From the NCBI RefSeq assembly GCF_018916875.1, contig NZ_JAHLNO010000004.1:310001-374000 (forward strand): 64,000 nt of DNA. Direction: 5' to 3'. The stretch comes from Virgibacillus proomii (lineage in GTDB: Bacteria; Bacillota; Bacilli; Bacillales; Amphibacillaceae). This document shows positions 10,601 to 21,190 of the stretch, in pieces. Every line of letters starts with the position of its first letter. Within the stretch, counting starts at the first letter, position 1. Position numbers and translations under genes: made by a program. The notes beneath the pieces are model-generated. The model saw nothing but the letters and a program-made list of their open reading frames with translations, was not told the origin of the DNA and ran no database searches.

Positions 10601-12811
10601 ATGGCGAAAAGCGATATTATGACAATAGATAACATTTTGAATAAGGCTAGTCAGTATCTGACCGAAGAGGATGCTGCTTTTATTCGCAAAGCATATGAAT
10701 TTGCTGAAAAAGCTCATGCGGATCAATTTAGAAAATCTGGAGAGCCATATATTATTCATCCTGTTCAGGTGGCCGGTATTTTAACGGAGCTGGGAATGGA
10801 TGCAGAAACCATTACAGGCGGCTTTCTTCATGACGTAGTAGAGGATACTGACGTCACGTTAGAAGCGATTGAAGAGGTATTTAATCATGAAGTTGCCATG
10901 CTTGTAGATGGTGTTACTAAACTAGGTAAGATTAAGTATAAATCAAAAGAAGCCCAACAGGCAGAAAATCATCGAAAAATGTTCGTTGCAATGGCGAAAG
11001 ATATTCGTGTAATCTTAATTAAATTGGCAGACAGGCTTCATAATATGCGCACATTAAAGCATTTGCCACCTAATAAACAGCGTAGAATTGCTAATGAAAC
11101 ATTAGAAATATTTGCTCCATTAGCCCATCGGTTAGGGATTTCGACGATTAAATGGGAACTGGAGGATATAGCACTACGGTATTTAAATCCACAACAATAT
11201 TATCGAATTGTGCAATTAATGAAGCAGAAAAGAGAGGAACGAGAATCTTATATAAAAGAGGTTATAGAGGAAGTTTCCAAACAATTGAAAGAAATGAATA
11301 TTAAGGCAGAACTTTCTGGAAGACCAAAACATTTGTATAGTATTTACCGAAAAATGGTAAAACAACATAAACAATTCAATGAAATATATGATCTGCTTGC
11401 TGTTCGAATTATTGTTAATAGTATTAAAGATTGTTATGCCGTATTAGGAATTATTCACACTTGCTGGAAACCAATGCCTGGCAGATTTAAGGACTATATT
11501 GCGATGCCAAAGCCGAATTTGTATCAGTCATTGCATACTACTGTAATCGGGCCAAAAGGTGATCCGTTAGAAGTACAAATCCGCACAAAGGAAATGCATG
11601 AAATCGCAGAATATGGCATTGCTGCACATTGGGCTTACAAAGAAGGAAAGCGAGTTAATCTGGATAAGCAATCGTTTGAAGAAAAGTTAACTTGGTTCCG
11701 TGAAATCTTGGAATGGCAAAATGATACACACGATGCAGAAGAATTTATGGAGTCTTTAAAAGTAGATTTATTTTCTGATATGGTGTATGTATTTACTCCT
11801 AAGGGGGATGTTATTGAGCTTCCATCTGGTTCCGTACCTTTGGATTTTGCTTATAAGATTCATACCGAAATCGGTAATAAGACAATTGGTGCAAAAGTAA
11901 ATGGAAAAATGGAGCCACTTGATTATAAGCTGAAAAACGGAGACATTGTTGAAGTAATGACTTCTAAGCATTCCTATGGACCATCACAGGATTGGTTAAA
12001 AATAACACAAACATCCCAAGCAAAAAACAAGATTAAACAGTTTTTTAAAAAGCAGCGGCGTGAAGAAAACATCCTTAAAGGAAAAGAAGCTGTTGATAAA
12101 GAAATTAGGAACTTAAATTTAGAACCGAAGGAAGTTCTAACGCAGGAAAACTTACAACGTGTATACGAAAAATATAACTTCTCCAATGCGGATGATATGT
12201 ATGCGGCTGTTGGCTATCAAGGAATTACTGCAGCTTCTATTGCTACACGATTAACTGAAAAAATAAGACAAACGAAGGAAAAACAACAAGAACTTGAACA
12301 AACGATAGAAGAAGTAAAAACGGATGTTAAAGATAAAAAGGATAAAAAGCTAAATAAGCGCGATATCGGTGTGAAAGTAGAAGGTGTTGATAATCTGCTT
12401 GTTCGTCTATCGAAATGTTGTAACCCTGTTCCTGGTGATGACATAATAGGATATATTACAAAAGGAAGAGGTATTTCTGTCCATAGAAAGGATTGTCCTA
12501 ATGTGCAGACAGAAGAAGCGAGGGAACGCTTTCTCCATGTGGAATGGGAAAATAATCGAACCGAACAAAAGCAATACCATGTTGACCTGGAAATATCAGG
12601 CTATGACCGACGTGGTCTAGTAAATGAAGTCTTGCAAGCAATTAATGAGACAAAGACGAACATCACCTATGTGAACGGTCGTTCTGACCGTAACAAAATG
12701 GCGTTCATTCAAATTACGATTTTAATCCATAATACGAGACATTTACGAAAAATTGTAGAAAGAATTAAACAGATTACAGATGTGTATACAGTGAAACGAA
12801 CCATCCAGTAA
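10601..12811 (+). CDS. relA: Bifunctional (p)ppGpp synthetase/hydrolase
   Basis: A 736-residue long RSH enzyme of the stringent response. The order of domains is HD hydrolase (about 35-190, with HPVQVAGIL and [10 protein letters not shown]), synthetase (about 235-350, with [13 protein letters not shown] and [19 protein letters not shown]), TGS (about 395-455), a conserved-cysteine region [10 protein letters not shown], and a C-terminal ACT domain. Both catalytic halves look intact. The ATG start gives the expected N-terminus, although its ribosome site (AAAGGTGAT) is modest. The 260 bases before it hold no recognised element. Confidence 0.95.
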   Translation: MAKSDIMTIDNILNKASQYLTEEDAAFIRKAYEFAEKAHADQFRKSGEPYIIHPVQVAGILTELGMDAETITGGFLHDVVEDTDVTLEAIEEVFNHEVAMLVDGVTKLGKIKYKSKEAQQAENHRKMFVAMAKDIRVILIKLADRLHNMRTLKHLPPNKQRRIANETLEIFAPLAHRLGISTIKWELEDIALRYLNPQQYYRIVQLMKQKREERESYIKEVIEEVSKQLKEMNIKAELSGRPKHLYSIYRKMVKQHKQFNEIYDLLAVRIIVNSIKDCYAVLGIIHTCWKPMPGRFKDYIAMPKPNLYQSLHTTVIGPKGDPLEVQIRTKEMHEIAEYGIAAHWAYKEGKRVNLDKQSFEEKLTWFREILEWQNDTHDAEEFMESLKVDLFSDMVYVFTPKGDVIELPSGSVPLDFAYKIHTEIGNKTIGAKVNGKMEPLDYKLKNGDIVEVMTSKHSYGPSQDWLKITQTSQAKNKIKQFFKKQRREENILKGKEAVDKEIRNLNLEPKEVLTQENLQRVYEKYNFSNADDMYAAVGYQGITAASIATRLTEKIRQTKEKQQELEQTIEEVKTDVKDKKDKKLNKRDIGVKVEGVDNLLVRLSKCCNPVPGDDIIGYITKGRGISVHRKDCPNVQTEEARERFLHVEWENNRTEQKQYHVDLEISGYDRRGLVNEVLQAINETKTNITYVNGRSDRNKMAFIQITILIHNTRHLRKIVERIKQITDVYTVKRTIQ

Positions 12812-12869
12812 CGAAGAAGAACATACTTTCTCATTCCAAACAATAGGATTAGAAAAAAGGAGCATAATA

Positions 12870-13316
12870 ATGAAAGTAGTAGTACAACGATCGAAAGAAG
12901 CCAGCGTTTCTGTAAACGGTAAGGTAATTGGAGAAATTGCACAAGGCTTTGTTGTTTTAGTAGGGATCACGCATGATGATACAGAAGAAGATGCAGCCTA
13001 TTTAGCCAATAAAATTGTCCATTTACGAGTATTTGAAGATAAACAGAACAAACTTAATTTATCTTTAAAAGATGTTGGTGGCAGTATTCTTTCTATTTCT
13101 CAATTTACATTGTATGGAGATACAAGAAAAGGAAGAAGGCCTAATTTTATGAATGCTGCGCGTCCAGAATATGCTAATGATTTGTATGTGAAATTTAACC
13201 AATTATTAGAAAAAGAAGGTGTTTTTGTGGAGAAGGGTGCATTTGGTGAAATGATGGAAGTTCAACTAACTAATGATGGACCGGTTACATTGATCATTGA
13301 CAGTAAGGAAAAGTAA
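12870..13316 (+). CDS. dtd: D-aminoacyl-tRNA deacylase
   Basis: A 148-residue DTD-fold enzyme that strips D-amino acids mistakenly loaded on tRNA. The two active-site signatures are present: SQFTLYGD (about 78-85) and the C-terminal NDGPVT. AAAAAGGAG lies ahead of the ATG. It follows relA by 58 bases, as in B. subtilis, and is probably in the same transcript. It ends at a convergent terminator shared with the amidase gene. Confidence 0.95.
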   Translation: MKVVVQRSKEASVSVNGKVIGEIAQGFVVLVGITHDDTEEDAAYLANKIVHLRVFEDKQNKLNLSLKDVGGSILSISQFTLYGDTRKGRRPNFMNAARPEYANDLYVKFNQLLEKEGVFVEKGAFGEMMEVQLTNDGPVTLIIDSKEK

Positions 13317-13348
13317 TAAGAACAATCCTCATCAGGTTTGTTCTTATT
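13315..13348. terminator. Bidirectional terminator between dtd and the amidase gene
   Basis: Stem AATAAGAACAA / TTTGTTCTTATT with loop around TCCTCATCAGG. It lies between two convergent stop codons and gives a T-rich tail in the plus direction and an A-rich (T on the other strand) tail in the minus direction. Confidence 0.7.
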
Positions 13349-14369
13349 ACTCATTTGCGAAATATTTACCCAAACCGTTAATGATACCGGAAACCAATTG
13401 TTGCTGATACATTGTTGTTTGTAATAAGGAAGCTTTATTTTTATTGGATATAAAGCCGAGTTCAACTAAAATAGCAGGTTTATAATTTTGTCTAAGTACG
13501 AGAAAGTCCCCAAAGCTTGTTCCGCGATTATCGGCACCAGTTGATTTTATCAATTCAGCTTGTACATAGGTAGCTAATGAACGATTACGGCGTTGGTAAT
13601 AATAAGCTTCGATTCCGGTAACGTTTGGCAGTTGAGGAACACTATTATAATGTAGGCTAATAAATACGTCTGTGTTTAATGTATTACTAAAGCTGATCCT
13701 GCTGTTTAGTGAAATAAAGTCGTCTCCTAGCCTAGTCATTTTAACGTTAGCCCCTAACATATCTAATTCTTTTTTTAATTCCTGTGCAGTTAAATACGCT
13801 ACATCTTTTTCAAATACTTCCGTTGCTCCAATCGCCCCAACATCTCTTCCGCCATGTCCAGCATCTATCACAATCGTTTTATTTGCAAAACTACTCTGAG
13901 AAGGTGTGTTTACTGGCTTGGTAAGTTGTTTATATATATAGCCACGTCCATGTTTATTTTCGATTTCATACCAATCACCATCAGCGCTTCGAACATTGTA
14001 TATGCTGCCTTCATCAGCAAAGTGATTAATCGAATAATCGGTTGATGGTCCATTGCGTATATGTGTCTTCTTATTTGAAATGGTAATCGTTTCTGGAGGT
14101 TGTTCTGAATGAATTTGTATATAATCCGCAGCAATCCAACCTTCCCTATGTTTTAATTTAACTTTGATCCAATCATCAGCTTGTAGCAAAACTTTGTATA
14201 TATCTCCTTTATTAGCCTGTTCTATGTTGGAAAATTGCGTTCCTGGACCACTGTGAATATTCACTCTGCTTTCGGTAACGATCCCTTCCAATGCATGGGA
14301 AATTGGTGTAAATGATAGCATAAATACGATTATAATTGGTAAGACGACGATTATTTTTGTCCTTTTCAT
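13347..14369 (-). CDS. Secreted N-acetylmuramoyl-L-alanine amidase with two SH3b domains (YrvJ-like)
   Basis: A 340-residue exported peptidoglycan hydrolase. A signal peptide (MKRTKIIVVLPIIIVFMLSFTPISHA) is followed by two bacterial SH3 domains (about 28-85 and 92-150) with the RVNIHSGPGTQF and HIRNGPSTDYS patterns that bind cell wall. An Amidase_3 domain runs from about 165 to 338. The zinc ligands and catalytic glutamate are visible as IDAGHGGRDVGAIG, FEKD, SLHYNS and VELGFISN. B. subtilis YrvJ is in the same place but has more SH3 repeats. AATAAGGAGG precedes the ATG. Confidence 0.9.
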   Translation of the reverse strand: MKRTKIIVVLPIIIVFMLSFTPISHALEGIVTESRVNIHSGPGTQFSNIEQANKGDIYKVLLQADDWIKVKLKHREGWIAADYIQIHSEQPPETITISNKKTHIRNGPSTDYSINHFADEGSIYNVRSADGDWYEIENKHGRGYIYKQLTKPVNTPSQSSFANKTIVIDAGHGGRDVGAIGATEVFEKDVAYLTAQELKKELDMLGANVKMTRLGDDFISLNSRISFSNTLNTDVFISLHYNSVPQLPNVTGIEAYYYQRRNRSLATYVQAELIKSTGADNRGTSFGDFLVLRQNYKPAILVELGFISNKNKASLLQTTMYQQQLVSGIINGLGKYFANE

Positions 14370-15010
14370 TTATTGCCTCCTTATTATGAGCTAAGATTTT
14401 ATCCTGCATTCTAGGTGTCATAAGAAAAAAGTGTTCTTCTTTTTCAAGGGAAAGAAAAGCTTAAACAGTAATACATTGCAATTATAGTGTTGTAACCTTA
14501 GCCTTTGATTTATTCTCTTGAGATAAAAACATGTCCTTGAATGAAGATTCATTTTGAGTAATAATTGTATAAATTGTCTAGAAACTCTGAAGCACTACGC
14601 ACCCATAGAAGCAGTTAGGTGTTTTCGACAGAGGTTCGTCATTAACGCAGTGTTGGTTCGACGTAGTAAAAAGTTTAAGTCTTAAGTATAAGTGCAGTTA
14701 AGCAATTACCAACGCTATCGTGCCGCTCTCCAAGTTTTCTTTATCAATTATTTCCATTTAAGTTCATGTTATACCTTTCCAGAATCGCTTATATAGGCAA
14801 ATGAGATATATCTAAATGATTAAGTTAGGTTGAATTTTAAAAAAGGGGAGGCGTTTTGCTTATGGAGTAATATTAATTAGAAAGAAAGATCAGATACTCA
14901 GTACGGTTTAATCATGGTAGTCCGGTATTTACCAAGTTACGTATAAATACAACCAGAGAATCGCCGTTTAAAGTTTAAAATTTTGCGCCTCTTGCTAATT
15001 TTTCTTTTAG

Positions 15011-15353
15011 TGCGTGTTCAAAAAGAAGGTAAAAAGATCGAGAAGTTCGAGGCGGCGAAGTGTCGAGTAGCGCAGTTGTATGCAGTACAGATACATGAGC
15101 ACTAGTGAAGCTTCCTCGAAACACATTCTCACGCAGGAAAAGGGGATATCCTTTTCCAAGGAACGGAGAAGCAAGCCAATAAAGAAAACTTGGCTAGCAG
15201 CAAGCGAAGCACAGACGATAGCCTAGTTGCACTTATACTTAGAACTTAAAAATTTTTAACTACGTTGAATGAAACTTCAACGCTAAAAATTTTATCCGTT
15301 CCAACGTGCGAAGAAATTCGATGTATCATTTTTAGTGCACTTTTTGAACAACC
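15011..15353. mobile_element. MITE-like element B with 8-bp flanking duplication
   Basis: A 340-bp non-coding element ending in inverted TGTTCAAAAAG (15015-15025) and CTTTTTGAACA (15340-15350). The octamer TCTTTTAG stands on both sides (15003-15010 and 15354-15361), an exact target-site duplication within one base of the ends. The interior begins AAGGTAAAAAGATCGAGAAG and has several short palindromes but no frame. The rest of the 14370-15418 gap shows only AT-rich sequence plus a partial inverted match to the element's TAGTTGCACTTATA segment near 14690. Confidence 0.75.
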
Positions 15354-15418
15354 TCTTTTAGCATAATAAAAAATAAAATGCTAGGCAAACTAGTCCTATA
15401 AAAAGGAGGTAGTTTTCC

Positions 15419-15595
15419 GTGCAATCATCCGAAAAACAGTCGCATGTTTATCAAGAAAGCCAAGTGTTTGGTGTTAATTTACATCGCTTTCTGGAATTAA
15501 CTGAAGGAGAGGCTAGTCATATGGAAATAGCAGAAGAGTTAGGGATTTCATTAGGAGAAGTTAAGATGTTAAAGAAAAAATTAAATCGCGCTTGA
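15419..15595 (+). CDS. Small sigma-70-like helix-turn-helix protein (YrzK-like)
   Basis: A 58-residue protein too short for many gene finders. It starts with GTG nine bases after AAAAGGAGG. The C-terminal half reads HMEIAEELGISLGEVKMLKKKLNRA, a helix-turn-helix resembling sigma-factor region 4. In B. subtilis the small gene yrzK lies between yrvJ and hisS, the same slot. Its role is unknown. A repeat A copy follows about 95 bases downstream. Confidence 0.75.
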   Translation: MQSSEKQSHVYQESQVFGVNLHRFLELTEGEASHMEIAEELGISLGEVKMLKKKLNRA

Positions 15596-15689
15596 CATAA
15601 CTATGTAGAACGATTAATATAATATACATTCATGGTTATGAAAATCAGTAGTTGCCGCAAGGAATTGTATTTTACATTGGAAAAAATTT

Positions 15690-15850
15690 TTATCCCGCAT
15701 GTAAGGTGCCGTAAGACTCCCACTTTAAGAGCCTGAGTTGGTACAAAAGGGTCTAAGTGGGAGAAAACGGCACCTAAATGCCCGATTCGTTTAACTAACA
15801 TTCAGTAGGAGATGGAAGAAAACTCCTACTAAATGAAGTTTCACTTTATT
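15690..15850 (+). repeat. Structured intergenic repeat A, copy 3 (best preserved)
   Basis: The full form: GGTGCCGT...ACGGCACC encloses CTCCCACTT...AAGTGGGAG, followed by CATTCAGTAGGAG...CTCCTACTAAATG and the terminal GAAGTTTCACTTTAT. Compared with copy 1, the 3' hairpin has changed on both arms together. A short second start (CCCACATGTAAG) follows at 15857. It sits between yrzK and the hisS leader. Confidence 0.8.
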
Positions 15851-15879
15851 TTATTGTCCCACATGTAAGTGCGATGTGG

Positions 15880-16150
15880 CAACAAATTGTATATATAGTT
15901 AGATTACCAATGAAGGAAAAAGTAATTGGCAACCAAATGCCCAGAGAAGAAATGCCATAGGCTGGAAGCATTTCACATGATGGTCCAATGAAAGACATTC
16001 CAGAGGTTTTATATCGAAAGGGACAGTAGGTATAAACGTATCACAGGCGTTAACTGTATAAAGGCGGATGTATACATAACATCAATTAGGGTGGCAACGC
16101 GGGCTAAACTCCCGTCCCTTATTATTCATAATAAGGGACGGGAGTTTTTT
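15880..16150 (+). promoter_or_regulatory. T-box leader of hisS-aspS
   Basis: The T-box core AGGGTGGCAACGCGGG (16088-16103) is unmistakable: it pairs with the uncharged tRNA acceptor end and lets transcription read through. Upstream sequence from about 15930 can fold as stem I, where CAC at 15974-15976 followed by A is a candidate histidine specifier. This specifier was placed by eye and is not certain. It ends in a terminator. Unusually, 312 bases separate that terminator from the hisS start, and I see no gene or second T-box in them. Confidence 0.85.
16108..16150 (+). terminator. T-box regulated terminator before hisS
   Basis: A long perfect stem ACTCCCGTCCCTTAT / ATAAGGGACGGGAGT followed by TTTTTT. 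Its left arm competes with the T-box antiterminator. Confidence 0.9.
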
Positions 16151-16462
16151 AATATCTAATTTTAGTGTAGAAATTAAATTCAACATCGTAAAAATTCTTC
16201 CACTTAGAAGTATACGTTTAACAATATAATTAACTTTGTCAGAGGTTAGACGGGCTATACCTTTCTTTATGGTAATCGGTTCGTGACGGGAGACGATGTT
16301 AATCTATCGTAGGGAAAACAATCGAAGCTACTACGGATTGAGTAAAAGCTAGACGATATGTAAAAATGGATATCGTTTTCTATACAATAAAAAAACATTC
16401 ACTACAATTGCACTTACTACATGAATAATCATATACATTATTAATATTAGGAGGTTTTTCCG

Positions 16463-17752
16463 ATGAATTATAAGGCACCGAGAGGTACTGCAGATGTCTT
16501 ACCAGAAGATGCTAAGAAATGGCAATTTATTGAAAGTACAATAAAACAGATTTGCCACCAATTCCATTATGAAGAGATACGGACACCTTTATTCGAGCAT
16601 ACCGAAGTATTTCAACGAGGAGTAGGAGACTCTACGGATATTGTGCAAAAGGAAATGTATACATTTGAAGATCGCGGTGGGCGAAGCATTACTTTACGTC
16701 CTGAAGGAACGGCTCCCGTCGTCCGAGCATTTGTGGAAAATAAATTATATGGATTAGCCAACCAGCCTACGAAATTATATTATTTTGCTGAAATGTTCAG
16801 ATATGAACGTCCACAAAAAGGGCGGATGCGACAATTGAATCAATTCGGTGTAGAAGTATTAGGCAGTGCAGACCCAGCCGTTGATGCAGAGGTTATTGAT
16901 TTAGCGATGAGCTGTTATCAAGCTTTAGGATTAAAGTCGATTAAGTTAGTGATTAATTCCCTTGGGGACAAAGAAAGTCGAGCCAAACACAGGAAGGCTT
17001 TGATTGAACATTTTACTCCATATAAGGGTGAGCTTTGCTCTGATTGCCAACAACGTTTGGAAACTAATCCATTACGTGTGCTTGACTGTAAAAAGGATCG
17101 TGAGCATCTAGCCATGCAGTCTGCTCCATCGATACTGGATTATTTAAATGATGCTTCGCAAGATTATTTTGAACAAGTTAAAGCATATTTAACCTTGATG
17201 GGAATTGAATATGAAGTAGATAAAAATCTTGTTCGCGGCCTTGATTATTATAATCATACGGCTTTTGAAATTATGAGTGAGGCAGAGGGCTTTGGTGCGA
17301 TTACTACTCTTGCCGGTGGTGGAAGGTATAATGGGCTTGTTGAAGAACTTGGAGGACCGAGTACGCCAGGAATTGGTTTTGGTATGGGATTGGAAAGGTT
17401 GTTAATGGCGCTTAAAGCAGAGAACCAAGATATATCAATAGATTGCTCGCTGGATACGTATGTTGTTGCTGTTGGGAATGAAGCGGAAAAAGAAGCAGTT
17501 TGTTTAGTACATCAATTAAGAAAGCAAGGAATTCAAGCTGACAAGGATTACCAAGACAGAAAAATGAAGGGACAATTAAAAGCTGCTGATCGGTATCAAG
17601 CAAAATACGTATTGATTCTAGGAGAAAATGAACTAAAAGATAGAACAATAGTTATAAAAGAAATGGCAACAAGTAATCAGGAAACCATTGCATTAGATAG
17701 TGTAATAGCTGTGTTAAAGGAAAAGCTTTTAGGAGGAAAGGATCATGAGTGA
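16463..17752 (+). CDS. hisS: Histidyl-tRNA synthetase
   Basis: A 429-residue class II synthetase. It has the N-terminal [20 protein letters not shown], motif 2 ([20 protein letters not shown]), the histidine-specific [15 protein letters not shown] and [14 protein letters not shown], motif 3 ([11 protein letters not shown]), and a C-terminal anticodon-binding domain from about residue 330. AGGAGG stands eight bases before the ATG. Expression should follow uncharged tRNA-His through the upstream T-box. Its last eight bases overlap aspS, so the pair is one operon. Confidence 0.97.
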   Translation: MNYKAPRGTADVLPEDAKKWQFIESTIKQICHQFHYEEIRTPLFEHTEVFQRGVGDSTDIVQKEMYTFEDRGGRSITLRPEGTAPVVRAFVENKLYGLANQPTKLYYFAEMFRYERPQKGRMRQLNQFGVEVLGSADPAVDAEVIDLAMSCYQALGLKSIKLVINSLGDKESRAKHRKALIEHFTPYKGELCSDCQQRLETNPLRVLDCKKDREHLAMQSAPSILDYLNDASQDYFEQVKAYLTLMGIEYEVDKNLVRGLDYYNHTAFEIMSEAEGFGAITTLAGGGRYNGLVEELGGPSTPGIGFGMGLERLLMALKAENQDISIDCSLDTYVVAVGNEAEKEAVCLVHQLRKQGIQADKDYQDRKMKGQLKAADRYQAKYVLILGENELKDRTIVIKEMATSNQETIALDSVIAVLKEKLLGGKDHE

Positions 17753-19520
17753 GAATGTGCGTACGATGGCGGGATCGTTAACAGAGACGGATGTTGAAAA
17801 ATCAGTGGTATTAAAGGGGTGGGTACAAAAACGCAGAGATTTAGGAGGCTTAATTTTCATCGATCTTCGTGATGTATCTGGCATGATACAAGTTGTGTTT
17901 AATCCGGATCGTTCACTTTCTGCTTTAGAAATTGCTGAGACAATTCGAAGTGAGTATGTGGTAGAGGTTAAAGGGAAAGTCGTGAAACGAGATGCTGGAA
18001 CTGTTAATCCGAATATGCAAACAGGTACCATTGAAGTGGTAGCACAATCGATAACCGTTTTAAATAAAGCTAAAACACCGCCATTTTCGATTCAAGATGA
18101 AACAGACGTGTCCGAAGATCTAAGATTAACTTATCGATATCTTGATCTACGTCGTAAGCCATTACAAGAAACATTTAAATTACGCCATCAGATTACACAA
18201 GCTGTTCGTCAATACTTGAATGATCGTGGATTTTTAGAAATGGAAACACCAATCTTAACGAAAAGCACGCCAGAGGGGGCAAGAGATTATCTTGTACCAA
18301 GTCGTGTACATCGTGGAGAATTTTATGCCTTACCACAGTCGCCGCAACTGTTTAAGCAACTAATTATGATGGGCGGCTTTGAAAAATACTATCAAATTGC
18401 TCGTTGTTTCCGTGATGAAGATTTACGAGCAGATCGTCAACCTGAATTCACACAAATTGATATTGAAGCATCGTTTTTAACTAGTGATGATATTATGAAA
18501 CTCACTGAAGAAATGATGCAATATGTGATGAAACAAGTAAAAGGAATTGATATTCCACTGCCTCTAAAGAGAATGCCTTATGAGGAAGCGATGGCACGTT
18601 TTGGCTCAGACAAGCCGGATACACGCTTTGGCATGGAACTTATACATGTATCGGAAGTAGTCAAGCGGTCTAATTTTAAAGTGTTTCAAAGCGCAATTGA
18701 GGCTGGTGGCCTAGTAGCTTTATTAAATGTCAAACAGCAGGCGAATCATTACTCTCGCAAGGATATCGATAAGCTGACGGACTTTGTTAGAGTATATGGT
18801 GCCAAAGGTTTAGCCTGGTTGAAAGTAGAAGGTGCTGAGTTGAAAGGACCAATTGTTAAATTTCTTTCCGAAGTAGAAAAATCAGGTTTAATGACTGCTG
18901 CTCAAGCAGAGGATGGAGATTTACTGTTGTTTGTCGCTGACAAGACAAATGTTGTGTATGATAGTCTTGGCGCACTTCGTTTGAAGCTAGGAAAAGAATT
19001 AAAATTAATTGATGAGTCTGCTTATAACTTCTTATGGGTGACCGATTGGCCACTGTTAGAGTATGACGAAGAAGAGAGTAGGTATTCTGCTGCCCACCAC
19101 CCGTTTACTTCACCTGTTGAAGCAGATATTGATAAATTAGATACAGATCCGGAAAAAGTGAAAGCTAATGCCTATGATTTGGTGTTAAATGGCTATGAGC
19201 TTGGTGGGGGATCGATTCGTATTCATAAAACAGAGGTGCAACAGAAAATGTTTCAAGTGTTAGGGTTCTCTAAAGAAGAAGCAGACGAGCAATTTGGTTT
19301 CTTGTTAAAGGCGTTAGAGTATGGTGCACCTCCACATGGAGGAGTTGCATTAGGGCTGGATCGCATTGTTATGCTGTTAGCAGGCAGAACGAATTTGCGT
19401 GACACGATCCTATTTCCAAAAACAGCTTCTGCTTCCGATTTGCTGACAGATGCACCAAGTGAAGTAGGTTCAGTACAGCTGGATGAGTTGGGAATTAAAC
19501 TGATGAATGATGAGAATTAA
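17745..19520 (+). CDS. aspS: Aspartyl-tRNA synthetase
   Basis: A 591-residue bacterial-type class II synthetase. It has an N-terminal OB-fold anticodon domain ([19 protein letters not shown]), motif 2 ([21 protein letters not shown]), the bacterial GAD insertion (about 285-420), and motif 3 ([17 protein letters not shown]). AGGAGGAAAGG inside the end of hisS provides the ribosome site. The hisS-aspS pair under one T-box is the Bacillus arrangement. Confidence 0.97.
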   Translation: MSENVRTMAGSLTETDVEKSVVLKGWVQKRRDLGGLIFIDLRDVSGMIQVVFNPDRSLSALEIAETIRSEYVVEVKGKVVKRDAGTVNPNMQTGTIEVVAQSITVLNKAKTPPFSIQDETDVSEDLRLTYRYLDLRRKPLQETFKLRHQITQAVRQYLNDRGFLEMETPILTKSTPEGARDYLVPSRVHRGEFYALPQSPQLFKQLIMMGGFEKYYQIARCFRDEDLRADRQPEFTQIDIEASFLTSDDIMKLTEEMMQYVMKQVKGIDIPLPLKRMPYEEAMARFGSDKPDTRFGMELIHVSEVVKRSNFKVFQSAIEAGGLVALLNVKQQANHYSRKDIDKLTDFVRVYGAKGLAWLKVEGAELKGPIVKFLSEVEKSGLMTAAQAEDGDLLLFVADKTNVVYDSLGALRLKLGKELKLIDESAYNFLWVTDWPLLEYDEEESRYSAAHHPFTSPVEADIDKLDTDPEKVKANAYDLVLNGYELGGGSIRIHKTEVQQKMFQVLGFSKEEADEQFGFLLKALEYGAPPHGGVALGLDRIVMLLAGRTNLRDTILFPKTASASDLLTDAPSEVGSVQLDELGIKLMNDEN

Positions 19521-19539
19521 AGATTAGCTGTAGAAAAAA

Positions 19540-19775
19540 ATGTAGGGATGACGCAAAACACTCCTACTTAAAGTGTTAAAGAGAATATGAAGAAGTTTAA
19601 GTGGGAGATACGCCCTAAATACCGGACTCGTTCTGGGTGACAGGACAAGGAAAGCGACGACAGCAATACATCGCACGAAGAAAAAGCGTTCTTCTTTTTC
19701 AAGGACGTTGGAACCTTAGCCTTTAATCTAATCTTTCGTAGAGAAAAGCCCACTGAATGATTTGACTTTATAACA
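19540..19775 (+). repeat. Degenerate structured repeat A, copy 4
   Basis: Weak but recognisable pieces: CTACTTAAAGTGTT, then TTTAAGTGGGAGATACGCCCTAAATACCGG near 19600, and TGAATGATTTGACTTTAT at its right edge. A foreign-looking stretch (TTCTTCTTTTTCAAGGA) splits it. This is a decayed copy, with limits approximate. Confidence 0.5.
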
Positions 19776-19798
19776 CTTTGAGATACGAACCTTAAGGA

Positions 19799-19833
19799 TT
19801 GATTTTTTGAGAAATGACATGTTAAAATATATT
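19799..19833 (+). promoter_or_regulatory. Candidate promoter of the 6S RNA gene
   Basis: TTGATT at 19799-19804 and TAAAAT at 19823-19828 are 18 bases apart; an overlapping TATATT at 19828-19833 is an alternative -10. Either would start transcription near 19836-19842, where the predicted 6S RNA begins. Confidence 0.5.
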
Positions 19834-19839
19834 TACAAA

Positions 19840-20040
19840 TAAGAGCAAAATCCTGATGTGTTCGTCCATGAAAAGTGTTTTGACCGAACAACTTTAAAAA
19901 TGGGAGTTCGCATGTTTCTATATTGCGTGCACGCCTCTTAACCTGAGGAAGCACAATAAATATAGAACAGAGCACCCACCTGCTGAGAGCGGGATCAAAA
20001 CTTCTAAGTGGACGGCACGATCGGGAGCCAATAGAAAGCC
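19840..20040 (+). ncRNA. bsrA: 6S RNA (BsrA type)
   Basis: A roughly 200-nt region that folds as a long closed rod. TCCTGAT (19851) pairs with ATCGGGA, CGTCCAT with GTGGACG, GTG with CAC, and AAG.TTTTGA with TCAAAACTT near 20000, leaving a large internal bubble. This is the open-promoter mimic shape by which 6S RNA binds and sequesters sigma-A RNA polymerase. B. subtilis bsrA lies directly downstream of aspS, exactly this slot, with the same length. The GGCACGATCGGGAGCC 3' end resembles known 6S RNAs. The call rests on structure and synteny. Confidence 0.8.
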
Positions 20041-20093
20041 CTAAATTGCGAGATTGGAATCTTCCTTCTAGCAATTCAGGGCTTTTTTCGTTG
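20036..20093 (+). terminator. Terminator of the 6S RNA gene
   Basis: Stem AAAGCCCTAAATTGC / GCAATTCAGGGCTTT followed by TTTTTT, immediately after the 6S-like sequence. Confidence 0.85.
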
Positions 20094-20214
20094 TCTTGGA
20101 AACGATATCTGTATTTACTTGATGGGTATTTTATGAAAGTAGCTTCGTTTAGCTAAAGCGCTCGTGCTGCTAGTAAACTTCAATCTTCTTTCTACAATAA
20201 GTCAACATCGGATC

Positions 20215-20368
20215 GAATAGAAGCCGTATATCTCTCATTATTATTTTGCGAACTTTATCAAAGAAACGGCTCCTAAATCCCCGATTGGTTCAGAGGCCTT
20301 AGGTCATACCCTTGCGGTACTAACATTCCGTGTAAAAAGCGTTCCACGGAATGAAGTTTCACTTTATC
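20215..20368 (+). repeat. Structured intergenic repeat A, copy 5
   Basis: The left half is decayed; the right half has ACGGCTCCTAAATCCCCGATT, the insertion CAGAGGCCTTAGGTCATACCC-TTGCGGTAC also seen in copies 6 and 7, then hairpin CATTCCGTG...TCCACGGAATG and GAAGTTTCACTTTAT. The hairpin arms differ from copies 1-3 but still pair. Confidence 0.75.
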
Positions 20369-20439
20369 TCGTTAGAATATTCTCCAGTTTGTAAGGTCCT
20401 AACCGAGCACTTCTAGCTTTTTTTTTCTTTCTTATGCTT

Positions 20440-21090
20440 TTAGTTTGACCCTTGAGCTAATTGTTGCAGGTTGCCATTTTTGTCCATTCGGAAAGCTGGT
20501 GCGGGCATCATTCCCTGGTCTTCTAACACCGTCATTTTGCGCGCTCTTTCCATAATTTGGATAAATGCTTGGTAATCTTCTTGAATCGTTGTTAATCTTT
20601 GTTTCGTTTCCTCTAATTCTTTATTCAATGTATCTACTTGCTTTTGCAGTGTTTCTTTTTCCCGCTTAGCCTGTTCAAGAGAAGCCAGGGACTGATGAGA
20701 AGCCATTGTTTGTTTTTTTACACCTTTTAAGAAACTAATAACCATATCCATTGTAAGCTGTGGATCATTATTAGATATACGGTGGCTGGAATTGCCCTTC
20801 GTTTCTCCTTGAGAGAAGGATACAGCGGATTTATTCGCTTTATTAGCCTTTGCCATCGCACGTTTCTTTTCTTTTCGTTGTCGTTTTGCAAGATCAATAG
20901 CATTTACGTATTTATTACGAATCTCAGCATTCCAGCGAAATCCACATGCTGCGGAGGTACGATTCAATTTATCTCCAACCTCTTCAAAAGCGTTCAATTG
21001 TGTACTTCCTTCGCGAATATGACGTAGTACGGTTTCTGCTAATAATAGGTCATCCTCATGTGACCAGGCATCTTGTCTAACTTTTGCCAT
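20440..21090 (-). CDS. RsfA-family Myb-like transcription regulator
   Basis: A 216-residue protein whose first 60 residues ([42 protein letters not shown]) match the RsfA/YlbO/YwfN family, a Myb/SANT-like DNA-binding domain. B. subtilis RsfA tunes forespore sigma-F genes. The middle is basic and a coiled coil runs from about 140 to 190. A TTG lies three codons upstream, but the ATG at 21088-21090 has better spacing from AAAGGAG. In B. subtilis this slot between aspS and rarA holds yrvM (tcdA) instead, so local gene content has changed. Confidence 0.85.
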   Translation of the reverse strand: MAKVRQDAWSHEDDLLLAETVLRHIREGSTQLNAFEEVGDKLNRTSAACGFRWNAEIRNKYVNAIDLAKRQRKEKKRAMAKANKANKSAVSFSQGETKGNSSHRISNNDPQLTMDMVISFLKGVKKQTMASHQSLASLEQAKREKETLQKQVDTLNKELEETKQRLTTIQEDYQAFIQIMERARKMTVLEDQGMMPAPAFRMDKNGNLQQLAQGSN

Positions 21091-21190
21091 TTGGTTCAAC
21101 TCCTTTTAAAGTAACAATTTTACAATGATTTTTAAATAGATTTGTTTGTATTCTACTTTCATTGTTACCACAGGAGATCGAACTTATACG

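Noticed and set aside
15601..15801. A minus-strand 66-codon frame after yrzK
   Set aside because: It is produced by repeat A copy 3. Similar frames arise from other copies because of the conserved repeat sequence.
19568..20074. A 168-codon minus-strand open frame across the aspS-rsfA gap
   Set aside because: It runs through a decayed repeat A copy and the complement of the 6S RNA and its terminator. The protein is arginine/cysteine-rich with no domain and has no ribosome site.
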